This document shows, piece by piece, positions 34,305 to 43,884 of a DNA stretch of 64,000 nucleotides. Each line of letters opens with the position of its first letter. The first letter of the stretch is position 1. The position numbers and the translations under genes were made by a program. The stretch is from Callorhinus ursinus. Its lineage: Eukaryota; Chordata; Mammalia; Carnivora; Otariidae. Location: the NCBI RefSeq assembly GCF_003265705.1, contig NW_020312894.1, positions 5,947,166-6,011,165 on the forward strand. Reading direction: 5' to 3'. The notes under the pieces were generated by a model that had not been told where the DNA came from, did not search any database, and saw only the letters and a list, made by a program, of their open reading frames with translations.

Positions 34305-36137
34305 CAGAGAAGAATAGATGAATGAGAGAACAAAATGGTAACAGAGTAAAAATGACCCCAGAAAAATATACACTAAACAAATCAGAGGAGACCTTCCAGA
34401 AAGTGGTCACTTTTCTCTTCAGAGAATTGCTGCTACTGTTTTCTTCGATTTCCTGTTGATACACTATATTATATTCACCAAACAAATCAGAAGAGACCTG
34501 ACACCTGTGGGGAAAGAAAGAAAAAAGAAAAAAAAAATATGATCAAATATGATCAGGCTAGTGAATAGATCAGTGCCACACACTAGATTTTGGCTGTATT
34601 TTGGTCTGTTAGAAGAAACTGCCTCCCAAAATTTTAAAGAAAGAAAAACTTATATATGTATAAAAGTAAGGGTAAATATGATGAAGGGATGGAATATGAC
34701 TGTAAAGATGAAAATTATAAAAGATTTTATAAAAGGAATTGATAAGGTGGTTGAAAAAAGAAAAGAGAAATTAAAAAAAAAAAGAGAATGCGATCCTGCA
34801 GGAGACCAAAATGAAGCCATACACTAGAGATTTAGGGTATATATTGGTCTGTTAGAAGAAACTAATATCCCAAAATTTTAAAGAGAGAACAACTTATATA
34901 TATACAAAGAATAAGTTTAACTACAGTGAAGGGATAGAATATGACTCTAAAAATGAAAAATAAAAAATATTTTTTTTAAAAAGGGATTGATAGGATGTTG
35001 GTTGAAAAAGGGAAAGAATAATTAAAAAAAAAAGACAGTTAAAAAAAATTAACTTTGAAAGACTAAAGAATCATGGTAAAAAAGCCATGAATTCTATGTG
35101 CAGTATTCCCCTAGCGCTGGAGTTCTGCCGTTCTCCTTGATCAGTAAACTTGGTCTTGGCTTGCTGGCTGTTTCTGCTGATCTTCTGGGGGAGGGGCCTG
35201 TTGCCGTGGTTCCCAAATATCTTTGCCGGAGGCGGAATTGCCCCGCCCTTGTCGGTCCGGGCTAAGCAAGCTGCTCGGGTTTGTTCTCAGGAGCTTTAGT
35301 TCCCTGCAAGCTCTCGGTACAGCTTTGGAGGATCAGAGTGAAAATGGCGGCCTCCCAATCTCCGCCTGGAGGAGCCGAGAACTCGGGGCCCCGCTCCTCA
35401 GTGCGCCCCCAGAGAAAAGCAGTCCCTCCCGTGTCCCCGGTCTCCGGCCGCACTCCGTGCTCACCCGGCCTGTGACCGAGCGTTTCTATCTCTGGCACCC
35501 GACCCTGTGAGGAGTCTCCAAACCCAGCAGATCCCTGCGGTGCGCTCCCGCGCCGCTCCTCCCGGGGGAGGGAGGGGAGTCTCCCCGGCTCTGCCGCTTG
35601 TTGGGTCCCTGCTGGAGGAGCAGTGGCCCGACTGGGCCGCGGATCACAGTTTATGGCCACCCCGAGCTGAGAGCCCGCGCCTCGGCTCCGTCTCTGCAGC
35701 CGGCTTCCCCGCTCCGATCCCTGGGAGCTCTGGCGCACTCAGGCACCCCCGGTCTTTCTGTGACCCCGAGGGTCCTGAGACCACACTGTCCCGCGAGGGT
35801 TCCACCCCCCGCTTAGCCACTGGAGCGACGTCCCTCAGCGGAGCCGACTTCCAAAAGTTCCGATTTTGTGCTCCGCGGCTCCATCACTTGCCAGAAGCGG
35901 CCGACGGAGGCCCCTCCCCCGCCGTCTATCCTCCCGAACATCCCCTCGGATTCACTTCTCCGCACGTCCTACCTTCCAGAAAGTGGTCGCTTCTCTGTTC
36001 AGAGAGTTGTTGCTACTCTCTTCTTCAATCTCCTGTTGAGTTCGTAGGTGTTCAGAATGGTTTGATCCCTATCCAGCTGAATTCCTGAGACCAGACGAAA
36101 TCTAGGTCTCCTCCTCCGCCATCTTGCTCCGCCTCCT
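34305..36137 (-). promoter_or_regulatory. L1 5' UTR / internal promoter
   Basis: The first about 950 bases of the element (36,137 down to about 35,190) are GC- and CpG-rich. The region nearer the deletion (34,310-35,040) is A-rich and contains two diverged tandem monomers. A YY1-type core, AAGATGGCGG on the minus strand (36,125-36,116), lies within the first 22 bases, the position used by L1s to set transcription start. A second one, AAAATGGCGG on the plus strand (35,341-35,350), faces the other way. The promoter role is established for L1 5' UTRs in general and inferred here. Confidence 0.8.
34560..35035 (-). repeat. Two tandem monomers of about 242 bp in the L1 5' UTR
   Basis: The phrases acactaga (34,580 and 34,821), ttggtctgttagaagaaact (34,601 and 34,844), cccaaaattttaaag, gaagggat(g/a)gaatatgact and ggttgaaaaa occur twice in the same order. 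They are offset by 241-243 bases. The two copies have diverged by substitutions and small indels. Confidence 0.93.
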
Positions 36138-36152
36138 GGCTAATTGAATTTA

Positions 36153-36355
36153 AATACAAAAATAAAATTTATCCAAAAGAACCCAATAGCACATTAAAAG
36201 AATGATACGAGAATAAGTGAGATTCATTCCAGAATGCAAGGATGGTCCAGTATTATGAAATATATTGATATGCCATACTGGTAATAGAGCTAAGGGGCTA
36301 AATCATATGACCATCTCCATAGATACAGAAGAGGCACTTGACAAGCCTCCGTACC
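36153..36355 (+). mobile_element. Old plus-strand L1, continuation
   Basis: Sense ORF2 RT wording resumes after the young L1: acattaaaagaatgatacga, gagattcattccagaatgca, aaatcatatgaccatctcca. This corresponds to the region ending in the RT 'IDAEKAF' motif. It confirms that the young L1 split an older one. Confidence 0.75.
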
Positions 36356-36753
36356 TGTAGCAGTCTGCTACAGGTTTCACAGCCATAGTATCACAGTCTG
36401 GGTGGCATAAACAATGGATATTTATCTACTCACAGTTACAGATGCTGGAAGTCAGGTCCAAGGTCAAGATGTTGGCAGAGGGGGTTTCTTCTGAGGCCTC
36501 TCCCCTTGGCTTGCACACAGTTTCCTTCTTGCTGCCTCATGTTGTCTTTCCTGTATGTGTGTCTACTTTTAATATCTCGTGGTGTGTCCAAATTTCCTCT
36601 TATAAGGACAAGAGGTTGGATTAGGACCCATACTAATGGCTTCATTTTAACTTAGCACCTCTTTAGAGGTCTTTTCTCTAGATACAGTTACATTCTGAAG
36701 TCTTGTACGGCTTCAGCATATGAATCTTGGGGACCACAGTTTAGCCCATAACA
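36356..36753 (-). mobile_element. MaLR solo LTR (MLT1-type)
   Basis: The minus strand begins tgttatgggctaaactgtgg and has tcatatgctgaag after it. The plus-strand view shows cacagtctgggtggcataaa, ctgaggcctctccccttggc and tccaaatttcctcttataag. These are standard ERVL-MaLR LTR words in the correct order. It is inserted in the old L1. Confidence 0.85.
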
Positions 36754-36769
36754 ATACTTATTCCCTTTA

Positions 36770-37745
36770 TCAACACTTATCCCTATGGTAATATAGGAAT
36801 TGATGGATGCTTTCACCACATGTAAAATATCCTCAGACCAAAGTTAGCTTCTTACTTAATGGGAAAACACTTGGGGATTTGCTGCCAAGGGCTGGAACAA
36901 GAAATAATGTCCACTCTCTTTGTTACTGTCTAATATTGTGTTATTAGTCAATGCAACCAGACAAAGGAAAGCACTTATAGAGTAGATATTAGAAAGGAAT
37001 AGAAAAATATTTCTATTTATAGATAATATGGTTATGTGACAACCCAAAGAATCAAGGAGACGCTGCTCTAATAGTAAGAAACTGTAGTAAATTAACAAGT
37101 GATAGTAATACACAAATGAGTAGATGTCCTATATATAAACAGAACCTAGCTCAGCGTGATGGAAGGCAAGACTGTGTTTACAACAGCAAGAAAGACAATG
37201 AAATGTGTACGTATAAATCTAGAGAGAAATGTCTAAGACCTACAGGGAAAATGTAAACACCCCTTGAGAATACAAAAGGGGCCATGAGCAAAGGGGAAAA
37301 CATCCCATATTTCGGATGGAAAAACTCATTTTCACAAATATGGCCATTCCTCACAGATCAATTTGTAAGGTAAAGGCAGTCTCAGAAAAATCATTGATTA
37401 TTTTTTAAACTGGATCTAGACAGGTCACTTATGAAGTTTACTTAGAAGAACAAGGAACATTCACTAGGAGAACTGTGGAAGATGGGTTATAGGGATGAGG
37501 AGCAAAAGTTAAACACACTAGGAAGCTTCTAGAATTGAAATATTAAAACATGATATAAAGCTTCTATAACTAAAATAGAGTGGAATTGGCACATTTATAG
37601 ACCAATGGAACAGAGTAGAAGAATCTGGAAATAGTCCCACCAGCATATGGAAATTTAGTGCTTGACAGAGATGAGATCTCAAGCTAGAGTCCTCAGTGAG
37701 GACTGATTCATGCTTTGGTCAGAAGAGTTTGCAGTTATGGATTAT
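36770..37745 (+). mobile_element. Old plus-strand L1, 3' part of ORF2
   Basis: Sense ORF2 wording: gacaacccaaagaatcaagg, gtaataatatagg-like AT runs, then tagagtggaattggcacatt and tagaccaatggaacagagta (37,600). The last phrase is a hallmark of late ORF2. The coding frame is destroyed. Confidence 0.75.
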
Positions 37746-37754
37746 CTTAGGTTG

Positions 37755-38180
37755 GATACTATTTCCCCAATTTCGTGTCCTTCCCCAAACCTCAGAATGT
37801 GATGTTATTTGGAAATAGAGTCTTTGCAGATGTTAATTCATTGAGATGAGGTCATATGGAGTAGGGTGGGCCCTTAACTGAACACGACTGGTATCCTGAT
37901 ACGAAGAAATGCAGACACACATGGGAGAGAAGGCCATGTGACAAGGGAGGCCGAGACTGGGTGACGTGTCTGCAAGTCGGGGAACCCAAGGTTGGCCAGC
38001 ACCCACCAGAAGCTGGAAGAGGCAAGGGAAGATTCTTCCCTAGAAGCTTCGGAGAGAGTGTGGCCCTGCCAACACTTTGATCTCAGGTTTGTTGCTTCCA
38101 GTATGGTGGGGGGACCAGATGTCTGTGGTTATACAAGCCCCCCAGTGTGTGGTGCTTTGTTACAGCAGCCCCAGGACAGG
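37755..38180 (+). mobile_element. MaLR solo LTR
   Basis: The order is MaLR-like: atgtgatgttatttggaaat, gagatgaggtcatatggagt, gtatcctgatacgaagaaat, ccaccagaagctggaagagg and gtgtgtggtgctttgttaca, then agcagccccaggacagg. Confidence 0.85.
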
Positions 38181-38285
38181 AATGCACGGGGTGTTGAGAC
38201 AAATAGCCTGCTCCACAGGAGCTGGGACTTGCTAGCCAGTGGGGACCTTGGGAGGCAGGGAGTGAGGGGCATAAACACTCTGATC

Positions 38286-38510
38286 CGGGTGCCTGAGTGG
38301 CTCAGTTGGTTAAGCTTCTGCCTTCGGCTCAGGTCATGATCCCAGGGTCCTGGGATCGAGTCCCACATCGGGCTCCCTGCTCAGCGGGGAGTCTGCTTCT
38401 CCCTCTCCCTGTCCCCGTTGCCCTGCTCCCGTGTGTGTGCTCTCTCCCTCTCTCTCGCTCACTCTTTTTCTCACATAAATAAAATCTTAAAATAATTATA
38501 AAACACACAA
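38286..38510 (+). mobile_element. CAN-SINE, first of a tandem pair at one target site
   Basis: Starts cgggtgcctgagtggctcag and ends with an aaataaaatcttaaaataat tail. Target word aacactctgatc precedes it at 38,274-38,285, and a trace (ccactctg) lies between it and the next SINE. Confidence 0.95.
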
Positions 38511-38522
38511 AAAACCACTCTG

Positions 38523-38741
38523 GGGGCCCCTGGGTGGATCAGATGGTTAAGCGTCTGCCTTTGGCTCAGATCGTGATCCCAGGGTCCTGGGATCGAGCCC
38601 CATGTCCTGCTCCTGGCTCAGCGGGGAGCCGCCTTCTCCCTCTCCCTCTGCCTCTCCCCCTGCTCATGCTCTCTCTTTGTATCTCTGTGTCTCAAATGAC
38701 TAAATACAATCTTAAAAAAAAACCAAAAAACAAAAAAACCC
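38523..38741 (+). mobile_element. CAN-SINE, second of a tandem pair
   Basis: Starts ggggcccctgggtggatcag and ends in an A-rich tail. It is followed by another exact aacactctgatc (38,742-38,753), giving three copies of the target around two SINEs. Confidence 0.95.
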
Positions 38742-38764
38742 AACACTCTGATCTTAATCCCTTC

Positions 38765-39105
38765 CCCAGCGCTGATTGGAGCTATCCAGGATGGCGGCCA
38801 ACGCCACAAGCACTTGAAATGTGGTCCGTGGTGACTGACAGGTGCTGTGTGACATGCACCCCGGGTCATGAAGGCTTAGAAAAAAGATTGTGAAATATTT
38901 CATTAATAATCTTTCTATATTGATTGCAAGTTGGTGCGGTAATGCTTTTAGGTATGTCGTGTTAATAAATAAGATGTATTTATTATTAAAATGAACTTTG
39001 GCCATTTATTTTTACTTGCAGAAATGTGGCTATCAGAAAAATTGAAATGACATGTGCGTCGCGTCGGTGGCTTGGCTTTCATTTCTGTTGGACAGCACTG
39101 CTGAA
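38765..39105 (+). mobile_element. Non-autonomous DNA transposon (same family as 18,780)
   Basis: Opens with ttggagctatccaggatggc and cacaagcacttgaaatgtgg. It closes with aaatgtggctatcagaaaaa and ttctgttggacagcactgct. It has the same two ends and orientation as the copy at 18.8 kb. Confidence 0.65.
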
Positions 39106-39224
39106 GAAGGCAGAGAGCAGGCCGTTCTGCTGAGATGATCCACCAGGTCAGCTTTCTGGGCCCAGGACAGAGAGGCTGGGCCCGGAATGAGGGTAGATCC
39201 GAAGAGGCAAATACAAGACATTGA

Positions 39225-39545
39225 ACACAAGTACCTAGTACGTGCCAGAAATGGTTTTAGAGGCTGGGGAGTAAAGTAGCAAAAAATCCAGATGAGAGAT
39301 GGTAGTGCCTTGGAGTGGGAGCAGTGGGGATGGGCAGAAAAAGAACAGATTTAAGAAGTATCTAGAAGGCAGCACTGATGGTACTTGGAAATTGGACTGG
39401 GAAAGAGAGGGGAGCCAGGTTTGTAGATCAAGTGAATAAATAGTGATGCCATTTTCTGAGCCTGGAATAGCTACAAGGAGCGAGTTTGGTGTGTGAGTGG
39501 TTTCTATTTTGGAAATGACAAGTTTGTTGTGAAACCTGGTTGAAT
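39225..39545 (+). mobile_element. L2 fragment
   Basis: gtacctagtacgtgccagaa, gaggctggggagtaaagtag, aggcagcactgatggtactt and gagcctggaatagctacaag follow the L2 order with strong divergence. Confidence 0.6.
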
Positions 39546-39733
39546 GTATAGAACCAGAGCTTAGAAAAAAATATAGGCTAGAGATTCTGCTTTGGGAATT
39601 ATCAGCAGATGCTACAAACCACAGCATCTTTCATGCTTTTGACATTAGTTATTTGAGACACAGACCCTGTGGCCTCAAACTGCCCCATTCCACCTTTCCA
39701 GTTGAAGAAACACTTTTTTATTCACAAAATGTT

Positions 39734-39904
39734 GGGGTGCCTGAGTGGGTCAGTCACTGGGCGTCTGCCTTTGGCTTGGGTCGTGGTCCCGGGGTCCTGC
39801 TCGGCGGGAAGCCTGCTTCTCCCTCTCACGCTCCCCCTGCTTGTGTTCCCTCTCTCGCTGTGTCTCTCTCTGTCAAATAAATACAAAAATCTTTTAGAAA
39901 AAAA
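39734..39904 (+). mobile_element. CAN-SINE
   Basis: From ggggtgcctgagtgggtcag to caaataaatacaaaaatctt. The middle of the tRNA-like part is shortened. The duplication tcacaaaat flanks it (39,722-39,730 and 39,905-39,913). Confidence 0.93.
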
Positions 39905-39914
39905 TCACAAAATT

Positions 39915-41340
39915 TCAGTCTAAAGATACTCTGAGATTATTTATATAACAACAAAATCACACACATATTTATGATTATATAATTATCTCTAATAACATCC
40001 CACAAATCTTGGCAATAGGCGTCTGAAGGTTCATATTTGTACCATTACACATTCACATTGTCCTAAATCTGGGCACTGGGAAATTATGGGCCGAAGATGC
40101 TGTGGATGCTAATAGACATCTCATTATATAGCAAACCAAATAGCTTGCAAGAAATTAAAGTGATAATGATGAAGTCAAACTAATAAAGATTTCTAATTAA
40201 AATGGAATAATAGCAGCAACTACTAACCACAACAACTCACGGCAGTGCTGACAATGCATTGATGACAAAGCATTATCCCTGAAAATTCCAAGGGCTTATT
40301 TGCACAGGAAGTAGGAGAGAAGCAATACTGTCAGGCAAAATCCTCAGTAAATTCTAATACAGGGCTGATTTTAGCTTAAGAATTCCAAATTTAGAAACAC
40401 ATTTCATGGGTAACTCTTAGTCCTATAAAAATAAAAGACTTTGGAACCGTGTGCCATTTGCCTATTAGAAAAGAAAGTGGTTTGTACAAAACCATTTGCA
40501 CTTCAGTATTTTCAACCTGCCCCATCCCCTTCCAAGGGGGATCCTGATGTTTTGTTCGTCGGGTTTTGCTGTGCTCATCTGTGGGGTGAGTGGAGAGGGA
40601 AGGAGGAAAGCTAGAATGATTATATAAGAAAACAGGAGAGAGATTTGTGGAGGAAAGGTGGATCCCTAAAGTCAAGATGGGTGAATGGTTTTCGGGAGGA
40701 AACTGGGGAAGAACAGACAAAGGAGGAAGATCCTTGGGGGAGGGTGCAGCAGGGTGGGACCTTGAAGGAATTCAAGTCCTCTGATGCAGAGCCCAGCAAT
40801 GTTGTTCTCTCTTTTGGCTCATGTTTGAGAGGCTTCACTAGCAACCGCAATGGCTTTTCAAGTTTTGGCTGTTGTCTTGTTTCTATTGCATTTTTACTGG
40901 GGGTAACTGGAAGAGATTTCACAGCCTCTCAGAGATAGGATGAGAAATCCTGCTGTGGATGCTGGTTGGATGTCTGTGACTTGATGAGATGGCTCAGGGT
41001 CAGGACATAGCATAGGGTTCTTCTGGTCAGCAAATCCTCCGCCCATGGACCCTGGAGGACCACTGTTGATGGCTCTTAAATGCTGCATCTCTGGGAAGAT
41101 CATTGTTCAAAGTACTTTGATACATAACTTCTGGTGTTCTGCACTGACTCAGAAAAGGGAAGCCCGTTTGGCATGAAATCTGTGCGGCTACCAACTTGTT
41201 TTCAGGGTCTCAAGGTCTTCAAGCACCCAGCTTCTTTCTGTTCTCTTTGGTTGTTGGGGAGTGAGAGCTAGAACCTTTGTCTCGAAACCTATGTGAGGAC
41301 CAGCGTCTGCATATCCGAAGTGACGGCAGGGCTGGCTGAG
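39915..41340. other. Unclassified sequence
   Basis: No gene or named repeat. Overlapping open frames of about 100 codons at 40,391-40,938 on both strands show no motif and look incidental. Confidence 0.35.
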
Positions 41341-41349
41341 CAGAGTGTG

Positions 41350-42725
41350 GTATGGGTAGTGGGTCTCAGACACTCCTAGCAATTGTTGAGAACCCTGAAG
41401 GACTTTTGTTAGTTTGGGTTTTATCTATTGAGATTATCCACATTAGAACTTAACGGAGACATTAGAAATAACTTATTAACTAATTAAAAAATAAGAATAG
41501 ACCCATTATATGTTAACATAAACAACATTAAAAAGAACTGCACCTCCCAAGAAAGAGACAATGAGAAGAGTGGCACTGTTTTGTATTTTCAGAGATCTCT
41601 TTAATGTCTGATTTATTAGAAGTCAGCCACATTCTCTTATCTGCTTCTTCGTGCAACATCTTTTTGTAGGTTTGCTTGAAGCGTATGAGGAAACCTGGCC
41701 TCACACAGGTGTGTATTTGGAAAAAGAATGCCTATTCTAATAGTCTTTTCAAGTAATTGTGGATATTCTTCTGTACCATAACAAAACTTGAAGGTAGTTT
41801 CTCAAAAGCTAGTTGCAGTGTGGAATGTGAAATGATATCAATGAACTCTTCATTCTCTTTTATAATAAAATCCACTTTTCTATCTTGTACTTTAAATGGA
41901 TCTTTTTCCCATGCATGATTTCATAACATCGTGCACTGGTCACTTGGAAAATGTTGGCTCACCTAGTCAGCTCTATTGAATGTTGATATATTTCATTAGA
42001 CACTATCAAGAATTACATGTTAATATCAGCACCAATCACATCAGAAAAGTGTTTAAATATATTGGAAGGCTCTCCAGCTCATGGTGGCATATGCAAGTTT
42101 TCCAAAATGTAATTTTCACTTGAAAGCTTGAATGTTATTATTGGCAACAAATAGTATCAGTTGTTTTCCTTGAGGTGACAGACTCATTTCCTTCACCCTT
42201 CACTGTCGCCAGTTACTCAACTTTGAATGACCATAGTTTGTTAGAAGTTCTTTCAAGCAGAAACAGTGTTCCATGAAAAACTGGTTAGTTCAGTGTGCAA
42301 CTCAAATAGTTTCTCTAGAACTTTTATTCAAGACGTCCTGCTTCAGGAAGCAGCAGAATTACTTTATGCACAGCTCCCAATTTGTCCCAATTGGGACACA
42401 TTTAAAGATGTGTTCTTATAGGTAGAGGCAAAATAGAAGTAATAATTTTTACTGCTTCAAGAACATTTTTGGGTGAAACTGGCTTATTTTTTCTTTGAGT
42501 GCTGGTGGTGACAAACACGGTGATGAGCGGTGGCGTTTGGCGCCACCCCATCACCAGTTGCTGACACATCAGTGGTTTTACCGCCATTTTTGGCACCATC
42601 AGTGCTAATGTCAATACAGAGGAAAAGGCAAATGGCATCTTTGCAGTACTTTGAAAATTATTTTGATCCCGTGGACTCTCTGAAAAAGCCTCGGCCTGCT
42701 CTGGGTCCACAGACCCCACTGGGCA
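41350..42725. mobile_element. Long hAT-like DNA element with internal sequence
   Basis: The left part (gtgggtctcagacactccta; aagagtggcactgttttgta; ctctttaatgtctgatttat) and right part (gaaaattattttgatcccgt; ggactctctgaaaaagcctc; gggtccacagaccccactg) match the two ends of a mammalian medium-reiterated DNA element. The 900-odd bases between them look like the longer, less common form. I do not recall its name and see no intact transposase. A minus-strand open frame at 42,402-42,734 appears incidental. Confidence 0.5.
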
Positions 42726-42759
42726 AGTCTTCATCTGTATTGTGAGTTCATCTACTTAC

Positions 42760-43260
42760 TAAGACTTAGCTTCCAGCCAGTACTCACTGCATGTTTGGGG
42801 CTGTTTGTGGGCAAGGACATGCACACAGTAGCTTAAATTTGAGCGGCTCAGAGTGCACATTCCCAGCCGGGGTGGAACAAGCTGACGCTCTGCCTTCTTG
42901 TTTTGGCGCTCATACTGTAAACAAGTGTCCTTTATGTAGTTAATTTAGTTCCACTCTTTTAGCTTCAGTTTTGTGCTTTTTTGTTGGTAATTTCACTATT
43001 TAAAATGGCCCCCAAGGGTGATGCTGAAGTGTGGTCTAGTGTTTCTGAGCACAAGAAGGCTGTGATGTGCTCTTTGGAGAAAATGTGTGTGTTAGATGAT
43101 AAGTTTTGTTCGGGCATGAATTGTAGTGCTGTTGGCTAGGAGTTCAATGTTAGTGAGTTAACAAAATAGATTAAATAAGGTGTCTTTAAACAGAAACACA
43201 TATAAAACAAGGTTATATATTGATTGGTTAAGGAAAATGTTGTGACAAGAGAGGCCAATT
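42760..43260 (+). mobile_element. Tigger (pogo/Tc1-mariner) transposon fragment
   Basis: The 5' untranslated part (tttgtgggcaaggacatgca; cttttagcttcagttttgtg) is followed by the start of a Tigger transposase frame at ATG 43,005. The fragment ends soon after aaaatgttgtgacaagagag. Confidence 0.82.
43005..43240 (+). pseudogene. Tigger transposase N-terminus, decayed
   Basis: Translation from ATG 43,005 gives MAPKGDAEVW, then KKAVMC, EKMCVLD and GMNCSAVG. This is the helix-turn-helix DNA-binding start of a pogo-type transposase. In-frame stops (tag after SAVG near 43,138; later tag/taa) and loss of the catalytic domain make it non-functional. Confidence 0.8.
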
Positions 43261-43264
43261 AAAT

Positions 43265-43660
43265 ATTTGCAATTTAAAATAAAATTAGTGGGCACATTGT
43301 TCATGATCTTTTTTCCTTGAAGTACTTTGGATTGACTTGAGCAAGTTGGGTTGTTTAAAATAAGAATTCTCTGATGTGGAAGTAATTAGTAAGAGTTTTT
43401 AAAGACCTATTGAGCTCTGTTAATTTTAGAATGAGGGATAAGAAGAGTAGAGAGACTAAGGAAGGAAAAGTAGAGAACAGGCGTGATGGTTCATATCAGA
43501 GTCTTCATATTTTTTGACTCCCATCTTTAGAGGAAAGAGACCACAACTTTGTTACAACATCCGTGATTTAGAAATGTCCCTTGTCTCATCAAGTTGCATG
43601 AAGAAGCTAAAACAATGCACAGAATTACAGCATGCTTTCGTGACACTTGCCGTGGAGGGA
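43265..43660. other. Unclassified sequence
   Basis: Nothing assigned. Confidence 0.4.
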
Positions 43661-43664
43661 CCGC

Positions 43665-43880
43665 ACTGCGACATGAGCCATGATGCATATTGTCTTGTTT
43701 GCTTGGACAGTGATCTTGTGAAGTAGGATTTCTTCTCACCATTTCACAGATAGCAAACTGATGAGCAAACTGTAGAAGCTAAATGACTTGCTCTATGTCA
43801 CTCAACCAGCAAGTGACCAAGTGAGGGTCCCACTCTCAGCTCCTTTGATCCCCAAGTCTGTGTTCTTCCTGCTGTTTCTC
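43665..43880 (+). mobile_element. MIR
   Basis: cttgtgaagtaggatttctt, accatttcacagatagcaaa, then aatgacttgctctatgtcac and agcaagtgaccaagtgaggg give the MIR core and 3' part in order. Confidence 0.88.
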
Positions 43881-43884
43881 TTCA

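Larger units (their letters stand above)
31038..36137 (-). mobile_element. Young L1 with intact ends and a large internal deletion
   Basis: The insertion is bounded by a perfect 15-bp duplication, ggctaattgaattta, at 31023-31037 and 36138-36152. On the minus strand its 5' end is the typical carnivoran L1 start (ggaggcggagcaagatggcg). Then come a GC-rich 5' UTR to about 34,304, the reverse transcriptase and C-terminal part of ORF2 (to about 31.7 kb), and a two-part 3' UTR. It is about 5.1 kb long, shorter than a full L1, because ORF1 and the ORF2 endonuclease/linker are absent. It lies inside an older plus-strand L1. Confidence 0.95.

Noticed and set aside
33573..34373. Possible in-frame fusion of 5' UTR and RT as a new protein
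   Set aside because: The upstream part opens with GTG and has no ATG before the RT part. The frame breaks near 33,580, so no functional fusion is supported.
35507..36088. 193-codon open frame in the L1 5' UTR
   Set aside because: It begins with GTG and has no internal ATG. It lies in GC-rich L1 sequence, where stops are rare.
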